In this document: positions 49,346 through 59,400 of the stretch, in pieces
Layout: every line of letters starts with the position of its first letter
How positions within the stretch are numbered: the stretch's first letter is position 1
Assembly: GCA_950295325.1 (NCBI GenBank)
Contig: OX485803.1
Location: 24,676,001 to 24,740,000, forward strand
Length of the DNA: 64,000 nt
Reading direction: 5' to 3'
From: Polytrichum commune
Taxonomy: Eukaryota > Streptophyta > Polytrichopsida > Polytrichales > Polytrichaceae
Program-made: the position numbers and the translations under genes
The notes under the pieces: model-generated
The model's input: the letters and a program-made list of their open reading frames with translations, nothing else
The model's database searches: none
Told to the model about the DNA's origin: nothing

Positions 49346-51230
49346 GCACCCCTGGAGGTTTGGACACGTGAGACAATGATACCTAAAGGTTGCATATAGT
49401 GTAGAGGGAATCGGCAATATTTGCTTGAAGGACTTGAAGGATCAAAGGAGGAGGTGAGAGGAAATGTTGTAGACACTCGTGTAGCTCACTCAAGTTACAC
49501 ATAGTTCATGTTGTGGTCGTGATTGCGATTTGGTCATTGAAGTTGTATTCAAAGGCATGTTTATTCCTACATAGAAATTGAGCACACGTTGATTTTACAT
49601 TGGATTTATGAGACATGTCAAATAAACTTTTACGTTTATAGCAATACATGCACGATAGTAATTGAAGGCATGATCACATGTGCAACAAAGGGATGAGTCA
49701 CACTTGTGAAATGTGATGTTCTAATGAATTGTGTTCAATTGATGTTGGGTGGTATCGTGCACAACTAATATCATCTTGTTTAAGGAAAATATATGTGCTA
49801 TATTCATAGTCGCCAAATTGAAGACGAGAGTTTATGAAACTATCATGTGTATTGAATTCATTGATAATGAGGTAGTGGATGGTCATGATCTATGGTTCTA
49901 TATTTTGATCATGTCCATTTCGTGTCCATCTCAAACATTCCACAACATTCTTCACTATGATGAAAAGATCATGATATAGAGTTTTACAGGAAGCATGAAT
50001 CACCCCTTAGCGAGCTATTGAAGAGGTTGAGCCAACACCCAACATGTAAAGAATGTAAATTTTTCTTGAGTGCAAAATATGTATCAAATATTTTTGTGTA
50101 TTACAAAACCAACAAAATTATGACCATCCATACATCCACAAGGTTTTGTCCAATCATATCATGATTTTTTAAAGTCCATGATACATAAATGCTATCTTTT
50201 GGTATAAAATCCAATAACTTAAATATCCAATATATAGTGAAACAAAAATAATCAACACATTTCAATGACCCTTGAATTTATAACAACATAAAAGGAAGAA
50301 AATGATATATATGTCAAACTTGGTGAATGTTACATATTTGACTCTATTGAAGTATTTACCACGGTATTAAAAGATCTCAAAACTAGTTAATGAATGAGGT
50401 GAAGTATTCGATGCCAAAATTTAAACATAGTGCCAAGTAGAAAACTATAAGATACGTTGTTTGATTGATTGATAGATAGATTTGTCAACTTCCCAAGGAA
50501 CAAAACTTCAATGAAGAGTCTCTTTGCCTGCAAGTTGATAAATTGATAAAGGTTGAACGCCCTTCAAAAAGTCTACATGCCAACATGAGATCATTATTTA
50601 ATTTGAGGTACCACATGCATTGTAGGGCAAGTGATCTCTTATTCACACGATGCATAAAATGATGGCATGATTTTAATGGTTTCTTAGGGGATAAGGGGTT
50701 CTAATGTTAGTGGTTGTCAAAATGGGGACAACTAGAAGCAGAGAGAAATATATGCATTCTATCGGTTGTTGATTTATTTAATCATGTGAACCACAAGGAG
50801 GAAGTGCCACTTACATGAACTGACATTTGCACAATAGATAGGGAATGCCTAGTCATAAGAACAAACACGTGGACACTAAATAACTGGTCATTTGTTGTAG
50901 GTACACCGTATATGTGATTAAGTGTGGGTCACTCTATCCATCATTGACCCACGCCAATGAATATCGTATCAAATATTGTGGGTCTCCATCATTTTTCTAG
51001 TAACATTTTTCCTCACTAGTGTTCATTACTATGAGCCATGTTGACAAATATAACATAAATGTTGGTCAATACTATCATAACATGGAAATCCTAGTTTACA
51101 ACTATGACAAGGGGCTTCAATAAATTATAACAAGAAACACATCAATTTTAAAAGAATTTGCATATTGATGTGGCTCACAAAAAAACACGTCGCATATTAT
51201 ATCTAGTGCCACACCAAATCATATATTTAG
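49346..51230. other. AT-rich intergenic, no gene recognised
   Basis: No coding family, RNA gene or clear transposon end is seen. Near 51205-51235 a short TATTTAGTGTCC resembles the end of a TA-MITE. Confidence 0.4.
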
Positions 51231-51241
51231 TGTCCTCTAGA

Positions 51242-52942
51242 TTTATCTAGAGTGTTCTCAAAGAAAATCTCATGTGATTGGTCCATGAGCAATATATATG
51301 ATGATTAGGTATGGATTTCATGTGTGCATGCATGGTATGGTACAATACAATTCTATACGGAATGTAATTTACACAAAGAGACATCCCCTATTCAAATTGT
51401 CAATGTTTTTATATGAAGAGCAAGACTTCCTTATGGGGAGGAAAGATAACAATAAAGGTTGTCAACAATTTTATATAAAGAGCAAAGGCTTCTTACACAT
51501 GCTATTGTGAGAGAATGTCACAATCCTTGTCATGGATGCTTGATTATTTAATGGCAATTTTACTTCAACATTTATTGCTATTTTTCCTCCCCAAAACCCT
51601 ATTGTCTACCATTGCATTATAAAAATAAACTTACCAATTTGTATTTAAATCATGGCTACGATGTTCCACATGCTCATAATCACTAATCCAATTTTATAAG
51701 TTACTTGCTAAGATCTTTTCTCATGGAACAAACTAACCTACTACTCCCTCTGTTTCAAAATAAAACCGTGGTTTCTATTTCAGTGCGGGATTAAGAACAA
51801 TGACCAGCTTTGAACCACAATGCGTTTTTGAACCAAAATTGGGAGCTGCCGAAAATTGGCAAGCTGGCATGGAGTATACAGTATTTACCGAGGCTACTGT
51901 AGATTCTTAGATAAATATACCATATTTATTAGTAGGCCCAGCTGCACTGCCGTTGTTAGCCGTGGATGATAGGCATGAGTAGTGGTAATAACGAAACCAT
52001 GGTTTTATTCTGGCACAAAGTTTATGCAGAAACCATGGTTTTATTGTAAAACAGAGGGAGTATATCTTAATTTGAATGTGAAATGGATTAGTTAATGTTG
52101 ATTGTGCAAGAATTTGTGTATGAAAAAACAAAAGAAAAAAAGAAAAAAGTTTGATTTTTTGTTGTTAAAATTAAAAACCATAATTATAATTAAAATTGAA
52201 AAATAAATACTTCATTAAATTTGCAAATTATCCTTGAAATTAAATGATCTCTATTCCTCAAAATTGAGAATTTTGAAGAAACTTTAGATTTTTTAAATTA
52301 AATAAGTATATTTATAGTAAAATTTAAAATTTAAAATATTAGAAATAGAAATAGAAATGTTAATATATTAGTATATATATATTTCATAAATTGGTCATTC
52401 AATAAAAATGAAAAGATTCAATAAATTGGAAATTATCAATAAAAATAGAATGTAAAATAAAAGGAAAAAATAAATGAATTGTTTTTAAAATTGAAACAAA
52501 AAATATCAATCAAATCAGGAAAGTCGCGCAAGTCAATAAAATCAATCAGATTCACAAATTCATTCAATTTCAAAATTGTCATTCAAAGTCAAAAATTTAA
52601 ATCTAAAAATATCAATTAGATGAACAAATAATCAATAAACAATCAAACATTGATCAGAAAGAAAGAATCATAAAGTTCTCTCGTAATAGCATTTGTAAGA
52701 TTTTTTTATTTTTTTATGTAAAATTGTTGACAAATTTTATTGCTATCTTTACTCCCCATAAGGAAACTGATCTCTTTGACAATTTGAATAAGGGTGTCTC
52801 CTTGTATAAATTACATTGTGTATAGAATGGTATAATACCATACCATATGTTCCGTATAGAATCATCATGTATACCGCTCATGGATCGATGGCATATGATT
52901 TTTCCTTTAGAACACTTTCGATAAATCTAGAGAATTTATTCA
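51242..52942. mobile_element. Long-inverted-repeat element, arms about 280 bp
   Basis: The left arm, 51242-51525, and the right arm, 52672-52942, are imperfect inverse copies. They share CTAGATTTATC, GTGTTCT.AA, GATCCATGAGC-type, ATGATGATT, CAATGTAATTTA, CCTTATTCAAATTGTCAA, CCTTATGGGGAG and TTGTCAACAATTTTA in matching order. The arms enclose about 1.15 kb, including a nested Stowaway element. Long arms are typical of MULE or foldback transposons. No target duplication is clear and no transposase is present. Confidence 0.75.
51744..52060. mobile_element. Stowaway-type MITE
   Basis: The ends are CTCCCTCTGTTTCAAAATAA and, inverted, CTCCCTCTGTTTTACAATAA, both followed by AACCRTGGTTTC. TA flanks both ends (51742-51743 and 52061-52062). 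CTCCCTC(T/C)GT is the classic plant Stowaway terminus of the Tc1/mariner superfamily. It is nested inside the long inverted repeat. Confidence 0.93.
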
Positions 52943-52986
52943 ATCAACCTTTAAGTTACAAAACAGAGGGATTTAGGATTTAGGGT

Positions 52987-53490
52987 GAATGTGACGCTGA
53001 TAAGATATTTTGGAATGTTTGTGCAAGTCAACCATGTGAAGTTCATGATGCAGGCCAATTTGTTGTTTCTTCATTACACACATAACTAAGTACAAGGCGA
53101 ATTTTAGTTGAACCAATTATAGGGTTACACAACATTAACATCCAGCCATACCTTATTGGAGACACAACACACCCAAACATGCCTTATATGCTTAAAAACT
53201 ATAAACATGCAAATTCGGCTATGGTCGATAAGATGAGGTTTGATTCTGCAGCAAATGGTGGCAGGGTGGTCATTGAGCAAGCTTTTGGATCTTTGACGAA
53301 TCGGTGGCGTACTCTCAAAGCTTTCAACATGTCAGTTGGAAAAGTTGTTGTTGTGCCTTTAGTTTGTTGTGTCTTGCACAATTATTGTGAGATCCAACAT
53401 AAGCGTGTACTTGTGCCCGCATATTGTAGACTTTTGAACGACCCCTATGTTCGGTTTCATGCTGGTAAAATGCGATTGCCACGAGAATGA
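52987..53490 (+). pseudogene. PIF/Harbinger transposase, C-terminal fragment
   Basis: One frame runs from 52987 to 53490, broken by a TAA at 53083-53085. Before the stop is a block ending PCEVHDAGQF, the counterpart of the PGSxHD motif. After it comes PYLIGDTTHPNMPYML (the LxGDxxYP motif with a catalytic Asp), then RVVIEQAFGSLTNRWR (the catalytic Glu region) and VCCVLHNYCE. The N-terminal half is missing and the stop makes it inactive. The Myb/SANT-like frame on the opposite strand downstream is the usual partner ORF of this superfamily. Confidence 0.9.
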
Positions 53491-53728
53491 GAAGCTGCCA
53501 AAATAGCTTGAGAGGAAATGAGAGTTGTTTTATTTTCATCTTGGCTAGAGAACAATCTAGAGTAGATATATTAATTATGACTTCCACATGTATTCGTGTA
53601 GTTGTAATTTTAATGTAGTACCATTGTATTGCAATAAAATTTATTTATTGCAAATGAGTACAATTATAAAAAAAACAAGTCCATATATTTATAGTAATTT
53701 GTATTCAGGACAAATAACAAAAATAATC

Positions 53729-54665
53729 CTACTCAATATTTAGAGGAGATTGGGTAGTCCGTCGCATAACTACATTTGCAAAGAAGGTAGCTAATTTTTC
53801 ATTTCCTGCTTGCTGCATCTTAAAGATTTCTAGCTCTATACGTCGATTTTCTTGACAATCTAGCAAATTGTCCTTGTGCATCGACAATGCAGCCTTAGTA
53901 CACATATTCTCAATTGTTGTTGTAGACTCGCTCATGCGGTTTAAAGTATCCATCAAATCCATGTCAACTCGTGGACACTTCGTAGTAGAAGAAGTACCTT
54001 GACCCTGACATCCAACAAGATTTGCAGCACGTGTGCAAGGCGAAGTGCTAGCAGTACCACGAGTGTCTCCAATCCCAGAACCTGCAAATGCTGGTATAGT
54101 AGGATCTGGTGATCAAGTCCAGGCTGGCTCACTATCTCCTTCATCCTCGTCTTCAATATTCATCGGTGCTGCAGCAGTCCCTCAGACAAACCCTCCTTGG
54201 TCCATCGCATCAGACACTCCATTCGCCTTCGCAGTGTGACTCAAAATCTCATCGATGGTATCGTACCAAATGAACTTGGTGGCACCAACACCAATGTTGT
54301 TGTTAGTTTTTTTTGATCTTATAGTACTGCGACCGAAGTTTCTCCCATTTGTCTAAAACCGACTTTACCTTTGGACTTGACTCTTGAAGAAATTGTGCAA
54401 CAAAAAACTTGTGAATCCTAGCCCATTGATACGAATGCATCGTGATCGTGTTATGAGCCTCTACATGCTCCTTGTATTGTTGCAAAATAAATCGAATCGC
54501 ACTGGTGCTCAATACACGCTCCGGCTGTGAAGGTTGTATAGGTAGTGGAGGAGGCCCTGATAGAGTTGCAGACAAAGGGATACTACCTTGTGAACTTTGT
54601 GAACCAAGAAGAATAGGAGGGTTGTTGGCAATCATCATCCTTAGAAGGCTATTCTCTTCCTCCAT
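53729..54665 (-). pseudogene. Myb/SANT-like (trihelix) partner protein of PIF/Harbinger, broken
   Basis: The N-terminal frame (54665-54303) has a Pro-rich lead, then YKEHVEAHN, QWARIHKFF and VLDKWEKLRSQYYKIKK, the pattern of trihelix or SANT-like DNA-binding domains encoded by PIF/Pong ORF1. The C-terminal helical part (53962-53729) lies in another frame, with RRIELEIFKMQQAGNEKLATFF. Between them the frame is lost, so the gene is broken unless spliced. It is convergent with the transposase fragment at 52987-53490. Confidence 0.7.
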
Positions 54666-55050
54666 AATGAACCAAAGTAATGAGTGAAGGGAAAAAATAA
54701 ATTGAGAGTAATTGTGAGGAAGAGAGGTTTTAAGAACTAGCTTAAATGGTCTTTTAAGATGTTAGCAAAATTCTCATAAACCTTGAAAAATGTGCCATAA
54801 CCAAGCATATAAGCCTCTAAAACCTTCCACCCCTCTTCATTTGCATTTTGAAACTTGAAAGCAAGCTTGTGAATTTTTTTTGTCAAGGTAGTGATTTGCT
54901 CGTGTGATTATTGTTTTTGTATGTTGTAGTGCTTGGAACTCGTTGACTGTGGCAAATTTCGAGGCTGGTAGAGCGGAGGCGGAGCTTGGCGTGGCGATGC
55001 TGGTTTGCGCAGAGACAGGTTCCGCCGGCACCCGCTTGCATGTGCGTGAG

Positions 55051-55318
55051 CCCATTGTCTATCGTTGGCCTCTATGGTAGAATCAGTCAGAGAGGCCTGA
55101 AAGATGGTGGTTTACCCCATGGCGGATGTTAGCGGTTCAAGTCCACTTCTCTCCAGCCCACAATCTGAGCTAATACAATGGTACATGATAGCATGAAACA
55201 ATTATGATCTTATGATCCTTAGTAAATTTTTTTTTTTATGATTTTTTAAATTTATGGACGTCGTTAAGATTCTTTTATTTAGCACCTTAGGATGATATAG
55301 CCTTTATTTAAAGGTTCC
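55051..55318 (+). pseudogene. Plastid DNA insert: trnA-rrn23 spacer
   Basis: ATTGTCTATCGTTGGCCTCT, then ATGGTAGAATCAGTC, GGTGGTTTACCC, ATGGCGGATGT.AGCGGTTC, ATGGACGT.GTTAAGAT and TTTAGCACCTTAGGATG follow in the same order as the conserved spacer between trnA-UGC and rrn23 in land-plant plastid inverted repeats. It stops about where rrn23 would begin. Substitutions and a T-rich insertion near 55230 show that it is old. It contains a tRNA-like T-arm (GCGGTTCAAGTCC) that is already present in the plastid spacer. Confidence 0.85.
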
Positions 55319-56263
55319 CATGGTATTGGTAAAATTTTTCGTTCTAATTCTCGCCATTGATTAGAAATCCAAAATTTAAAGTTTATTATTATTATTTTTT
55401 GATAAATTAAATATTTTTAATTTTTTTTCTTTAATTCATAAAATCTTTCTGTTAAAAGCCAAGGTGATTTTGATATTATCATTTTTCCACAAAATGATCC
55501 ATTTAAAAAAGGATCGTGAATTTTAATCAAATTATTTCCTTCATTATTACATAATCCAATTTTTTCTTCTATATTGTGTTTTTATTAAAAATCCACTATC
55601 TAGAGCTTCAATTCTATTTTTTAAAATATCAATCCATTTTTTAATGAAAATTTGTAAAAGAATGTTTTGAAATATTTAAGTAGTTTTTCAAATCTTTTTA
55701 AAAAATAGATGAACTTGGCAAAGATGTAAAAGATATTTTTTCTTTTCCATCACTTAAAGATATATCAAAAAAATATTGAGATACTTTTTTTTATAGGGAT
55801 TTTATTACTAAATTGACTATTTTCAATATATCAAAACAACCGATTCCATCTATGATAATCAAAAAATAAAGTAGGCCATGGCTTGTTTAGCCATACTAAT
55901 TTATTAGTTTTCCATTGATTAATTTGAAATTCGTCATTTACTTTTTTTAGTAAAAAGTACTGGTACTCTGCCTAAATATAGAAAAAACAAGCGTAAATAA
56001 TAATGCTAAAAGTTCGATGAATAAGACGCTTTACTAAAAGATAAAGTACAGGTGAACCTCGTTCTATACGAATTAAAAATAATTAAATTAAATTAAAACA
56101 GATGACCGCTTATCCAACCAAAAAAGAAACTTATAATAAATAAAAAATTGTTGCTATAGCGAAAAAGAAAAAGATTCACTAATCGGGCTAATACTGGACT
56201 TGGTAAAAGAATGGGATTTAATAATTGAAAAATGAAACTATCCAAAAATACTTTATAAAGTCC
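55319..56263 (-). pseudogene. ycf1: Plastid ycf1 (Tic214) fragment, decayed
   Basis: Read on the minus strand from 56260, the frame gives LYKVFLDSFIFQLLNP, LLPSPVLARLVNLFLFRYSN, FFFGWISGHLF, then after frameshifts RIERDSPVLYL, RLIHRTFSIII and YLGRVPVLFTKK. Further on come NWIDILKNRIEALDSGF, SPWLLTERFYELKKK and FWISNQWRELERKILP. These are conserved N-terminal blocks of Ycf1, the inner-envelope import component of plastids. Several homopolymer frameshifts and stops make it non-functional. It adjoins the spacer fragment although the two are not neighbours in that orientation in land-plant plastomes. Confidence 0.88.
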
Positions 56264-56419
56264 TCCGTCATCTCTTAGGGTTTCGCAGCGTTCCTGGCAA
56301 GCTCCGATGCCTGAATTCCGAATGGCGTTGCGTGCTTCATAGCCAAGACGGGAAATTGTTCTCTCGACTCACGCGTCTCGCTCGCTCGCTCGCTCGCTCG
56401 CTCGCGGGCTTTGGCTACG
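56246..56419 (+). promoter_or_regulatory. RPC5 core promoter and leader, abutting plastid-derived DNA
   Basis: CTTTATAAAG (56251-56260) is TATA-like and is also the last recognisable ycf1 codons (Leu-Tyr-Lys). TTAGGGTTT (56275-56283), the inverse of the telo box AAACCCTAA, follows within 20 bp. A (CTCG)7 run at 56377-56404 lies in the presumed leader just before the ATG at 56420. The start of transcription is inferred, not shown. Confidence 0.5.
56377..56404. repeat. (CTCG)7 microsatellite
   Basis: Seven perfect CTCG units lie 15 bp upstream of the RPC5 start codon, in the likely 5' untranslated region. Confidence 0.95.
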
Positions 56420-59400
56420 ATGAACGGGGCTTCCAAGGACGATGGGGAGGATGTGGACATGAGGGACGGCTCAGCATCAGCACCGTCGCCTTCTCCGTTC
56501 CTGCTCTTGACTCCCAAGCACGAGCTCAGTGGTTCGCCCCCTCGCACCGCACAGCCCGCCAAACCCAAATTCGAGCCCAAAGTGAAACCCCGGGGTGGAG
56601 CAAAGGCCAGACCTCAGCAAAATGCACCGGTAGAGGTCAAGGGGAAGCAAAATGCATCACAGGTAGCGGTGAAGGGGGAACAAATGGCCCAGACGGAGGT
56701 AAGAGTCAAGGGGGAGGAAAAGGAGAAAAAGGCAGAGATAGAAGCGGTAGAGCTAAAGGTGGAGAAAAATGCAGAGATAGAAGAGGTAGAGGCCAAGGGG
56801 GAGCCAAATGAAGAGATGGAAGTAGAGGTCAAGGGGGAGGATGATAATCCACAGGTTGAGGTCAAGGGGGAGGAGATTGGAGTGAAAGATGAGTCTTTAG
56901 GCAGAGATGAAGGAGATGAAGGACAAGGTGGTGATCGGATTGTCCGGGAAATTGACGTGTTGCTCACACCGAATGTTGATGGAGAGACACAGGTTCGTTT
57001 ATTCCTCGTGTATTGTGATGAACCTGTGCATTGCTTTTGATGGACAATGTGATGTCATAGTAGTAAACGAAGTATGTGGTGCTTTGGTTCTGGCAATTGT
57101 GACATAGAGGGTTGAAGTTAGAAGTGGCCAGGGGTAAGGTGACTAGAGAACCATCAATTCTGGACCAAGTTGTGAATTTGACACATTTGTGAGCTCAAGA
57201 ATGTCAATGTTCCAGTGCACTGGAATTGTTGCAGCTTTAATTATGACGGTATCCTTGTAGAGACACACGTAATTTATTCCCTGTGTATTGTGAACCTATG
57301 CACAGCTCGACAGGCAACATGATCTCATAGTAGTGAAAGGATGGATATGGTGCTTTGTTTCTGGCAATTGTGACATAGAGGCTTTTAGTCAGCACTGGCC
57401 AGGGTTAATCTGATCAGCCAACCACCAATTCTGGTCCAAGTTGTTATTTAATACATTTGTGAGCTCAAGAATGTAAAAGTTGGAATTTTGCACTGGAATT
57501 GTTGCAGCTTTATTTATTACAGTATCCATTGCGACCAAAATGGCGTCCATATGGGCTGGAGGAACGGTGTCAAGAGGTAAAAATAGACACACTTTGAAAT
57601 TCCTTCTCTTCTCTATCCTACAAGATCCCATTCTTTATACTATTCCAGTTCATCCTATAGATTTGTGCATTTTATTTGTAATGGTGACACTTCAGCACCC
57701 AGGAATCCTCCTTTTTCACAAATCTGTTTGCATGCAGTAATGGTTACGCTGTTTCTCCAAGAGCCTCCAGAGAGCATTATAGTGAGTTCTTAAGCGTGGA
57801 TATCTTTGTTTCTGTTGTATTGACTTCAGGTTCGAATAAAACCCCAGCAGTCCAAGTTTGAGTTGGATCTTGTCATTGACACAGAAAGTGACAACTATGA
57901 CCCAGATCGAGAATCTCACCTTCAGATTACGAAACAGGTATGACCATTGATGCAAACAGGAGACTGGTCATGTTATATAACGTAGAATCACATAAGCGAT
58001 CCTGGCACCGCACTTAGAATATAGAAATAAACGTCTGGCTGTCAGGAAATAACCTAAAGACGGGAGGATTGATTCCTAGTTATGCAGTGCTGGTTTGAAA
58101 CAAAATTGCAACACAATTCTTGTGACGTAAGTGGTATCTGAAAAGTCCCATCTTCATACCAGGAGATGATGTGTGGGGACTAGGAATATTTCATGGCAAG
58201 ACTTTGAAGATTGTGGAGTCCAGCCTGAACATGGTCCACCCAAGCATTTGACCAACAAGTGGCCCTACACATGGTCTGAAACAATATTATTCGAATGATT
58301 TCTTTGTTTTTAAACTGATCATACTTTGTTATGGAACTAATCTAATAACACGAAGCAGATATTTTAAATATTGTACTGGGTCCATTTCACCAATATCAGT
58401 CATAGCTTAGATTCAAGCTTTGGACAACAACAAGGCTGAAGATGGCCAGTTGACTTGTGTGAAACTGAGTAACACACGTTCTTAAAAATGTCTGTTTGAC
58501 CTAGGCTGAACTGCCTTTTTCCTTCCTTCGAAATCAAAATGGAGTGGCTGTCATGCAACAAGTAGATCACTACCATCAATGAAGATCGGGTTTTCACTAA
58601 TTGGGGGCTGTACAATTTGGATGGCATACAGACGTTGAGTTCTGTGAAGGTTCCAATGTCCACAAGCTATGCAATTGGCATCTTGCGAGGAAACCAGGTT
58701 TGACAAATATTCCATCCTTCTTTGTTATATTAGTGAGTAGTCTTGTTGTGGCCATGCACAATAAATTTTCCATCATTTAATACTGGTTTGTGATGTGAGC
58801 AACTCCACAGGACCGACACAAATCAATATTGTTCCTGGTCTTGTTGGGGTCCCTCTTTTTGCATTTTAATTTTTACTCCATCTCCAGAATTAGGAAGCTT
58901 CTGAGGATTTAGATGGTGTTGTATGCATCATTGGTTGCAATTTAAATGCATCATATGTCCTGGGCTTGGGATATTTTTCCTTGCGAAGGAGTATGGTTGT
59001 GTTATCTTTGGGGGGCTCTTTTCTTTAAGGTAACTGGGATCTTATTGTGTGAAAATTCTTTGAACAGTTGCACTTGAATCCAGTTCAAGCTGTGGTTCAA
59101 TTTCGTCCCTCCATGAAGTATATAGATGATCATGATGCAATACACAAGAAAAGCAACAAAGATGCTGGGATTACTGATGGAGAGGATGAGGAGATGGTGG
59201 ATGCTGAACCAGTTGACTCCAAGTCAGAGTTGACACTTGTTCAGGTAGCCATCTCTGTTCATATTGTTGAGTGCAAAATTGGTACTCCCCACCTTCCCTT
59301 TTGTCTGTGGTGTTGGTTCCTTTTTTGCTTTCCTTGTTCACTTTCTGTTGCTCACGTGTGTTGCAAAAGGCTCGGTGATTTTGAGAAGCAGAATATGAAC

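Noticed and set aside
55063-55155. tRNA-like sequence with a T-arm (GCGGTTCAAGTCC)
   Set aside because: It belongs to the conserved plastid spacer upstream of rrn23, which contains this tRNA-like segment itself. It does not fold into a complete cloverleaf and is decayed.
56332-56967. Long frames on both strands overlapping RPC5 exon 1
   Set aside because: They are shadows of the acidic, Lys/Glu-repeat region of exon 1. The repetitive codon usage keeps other frames open.
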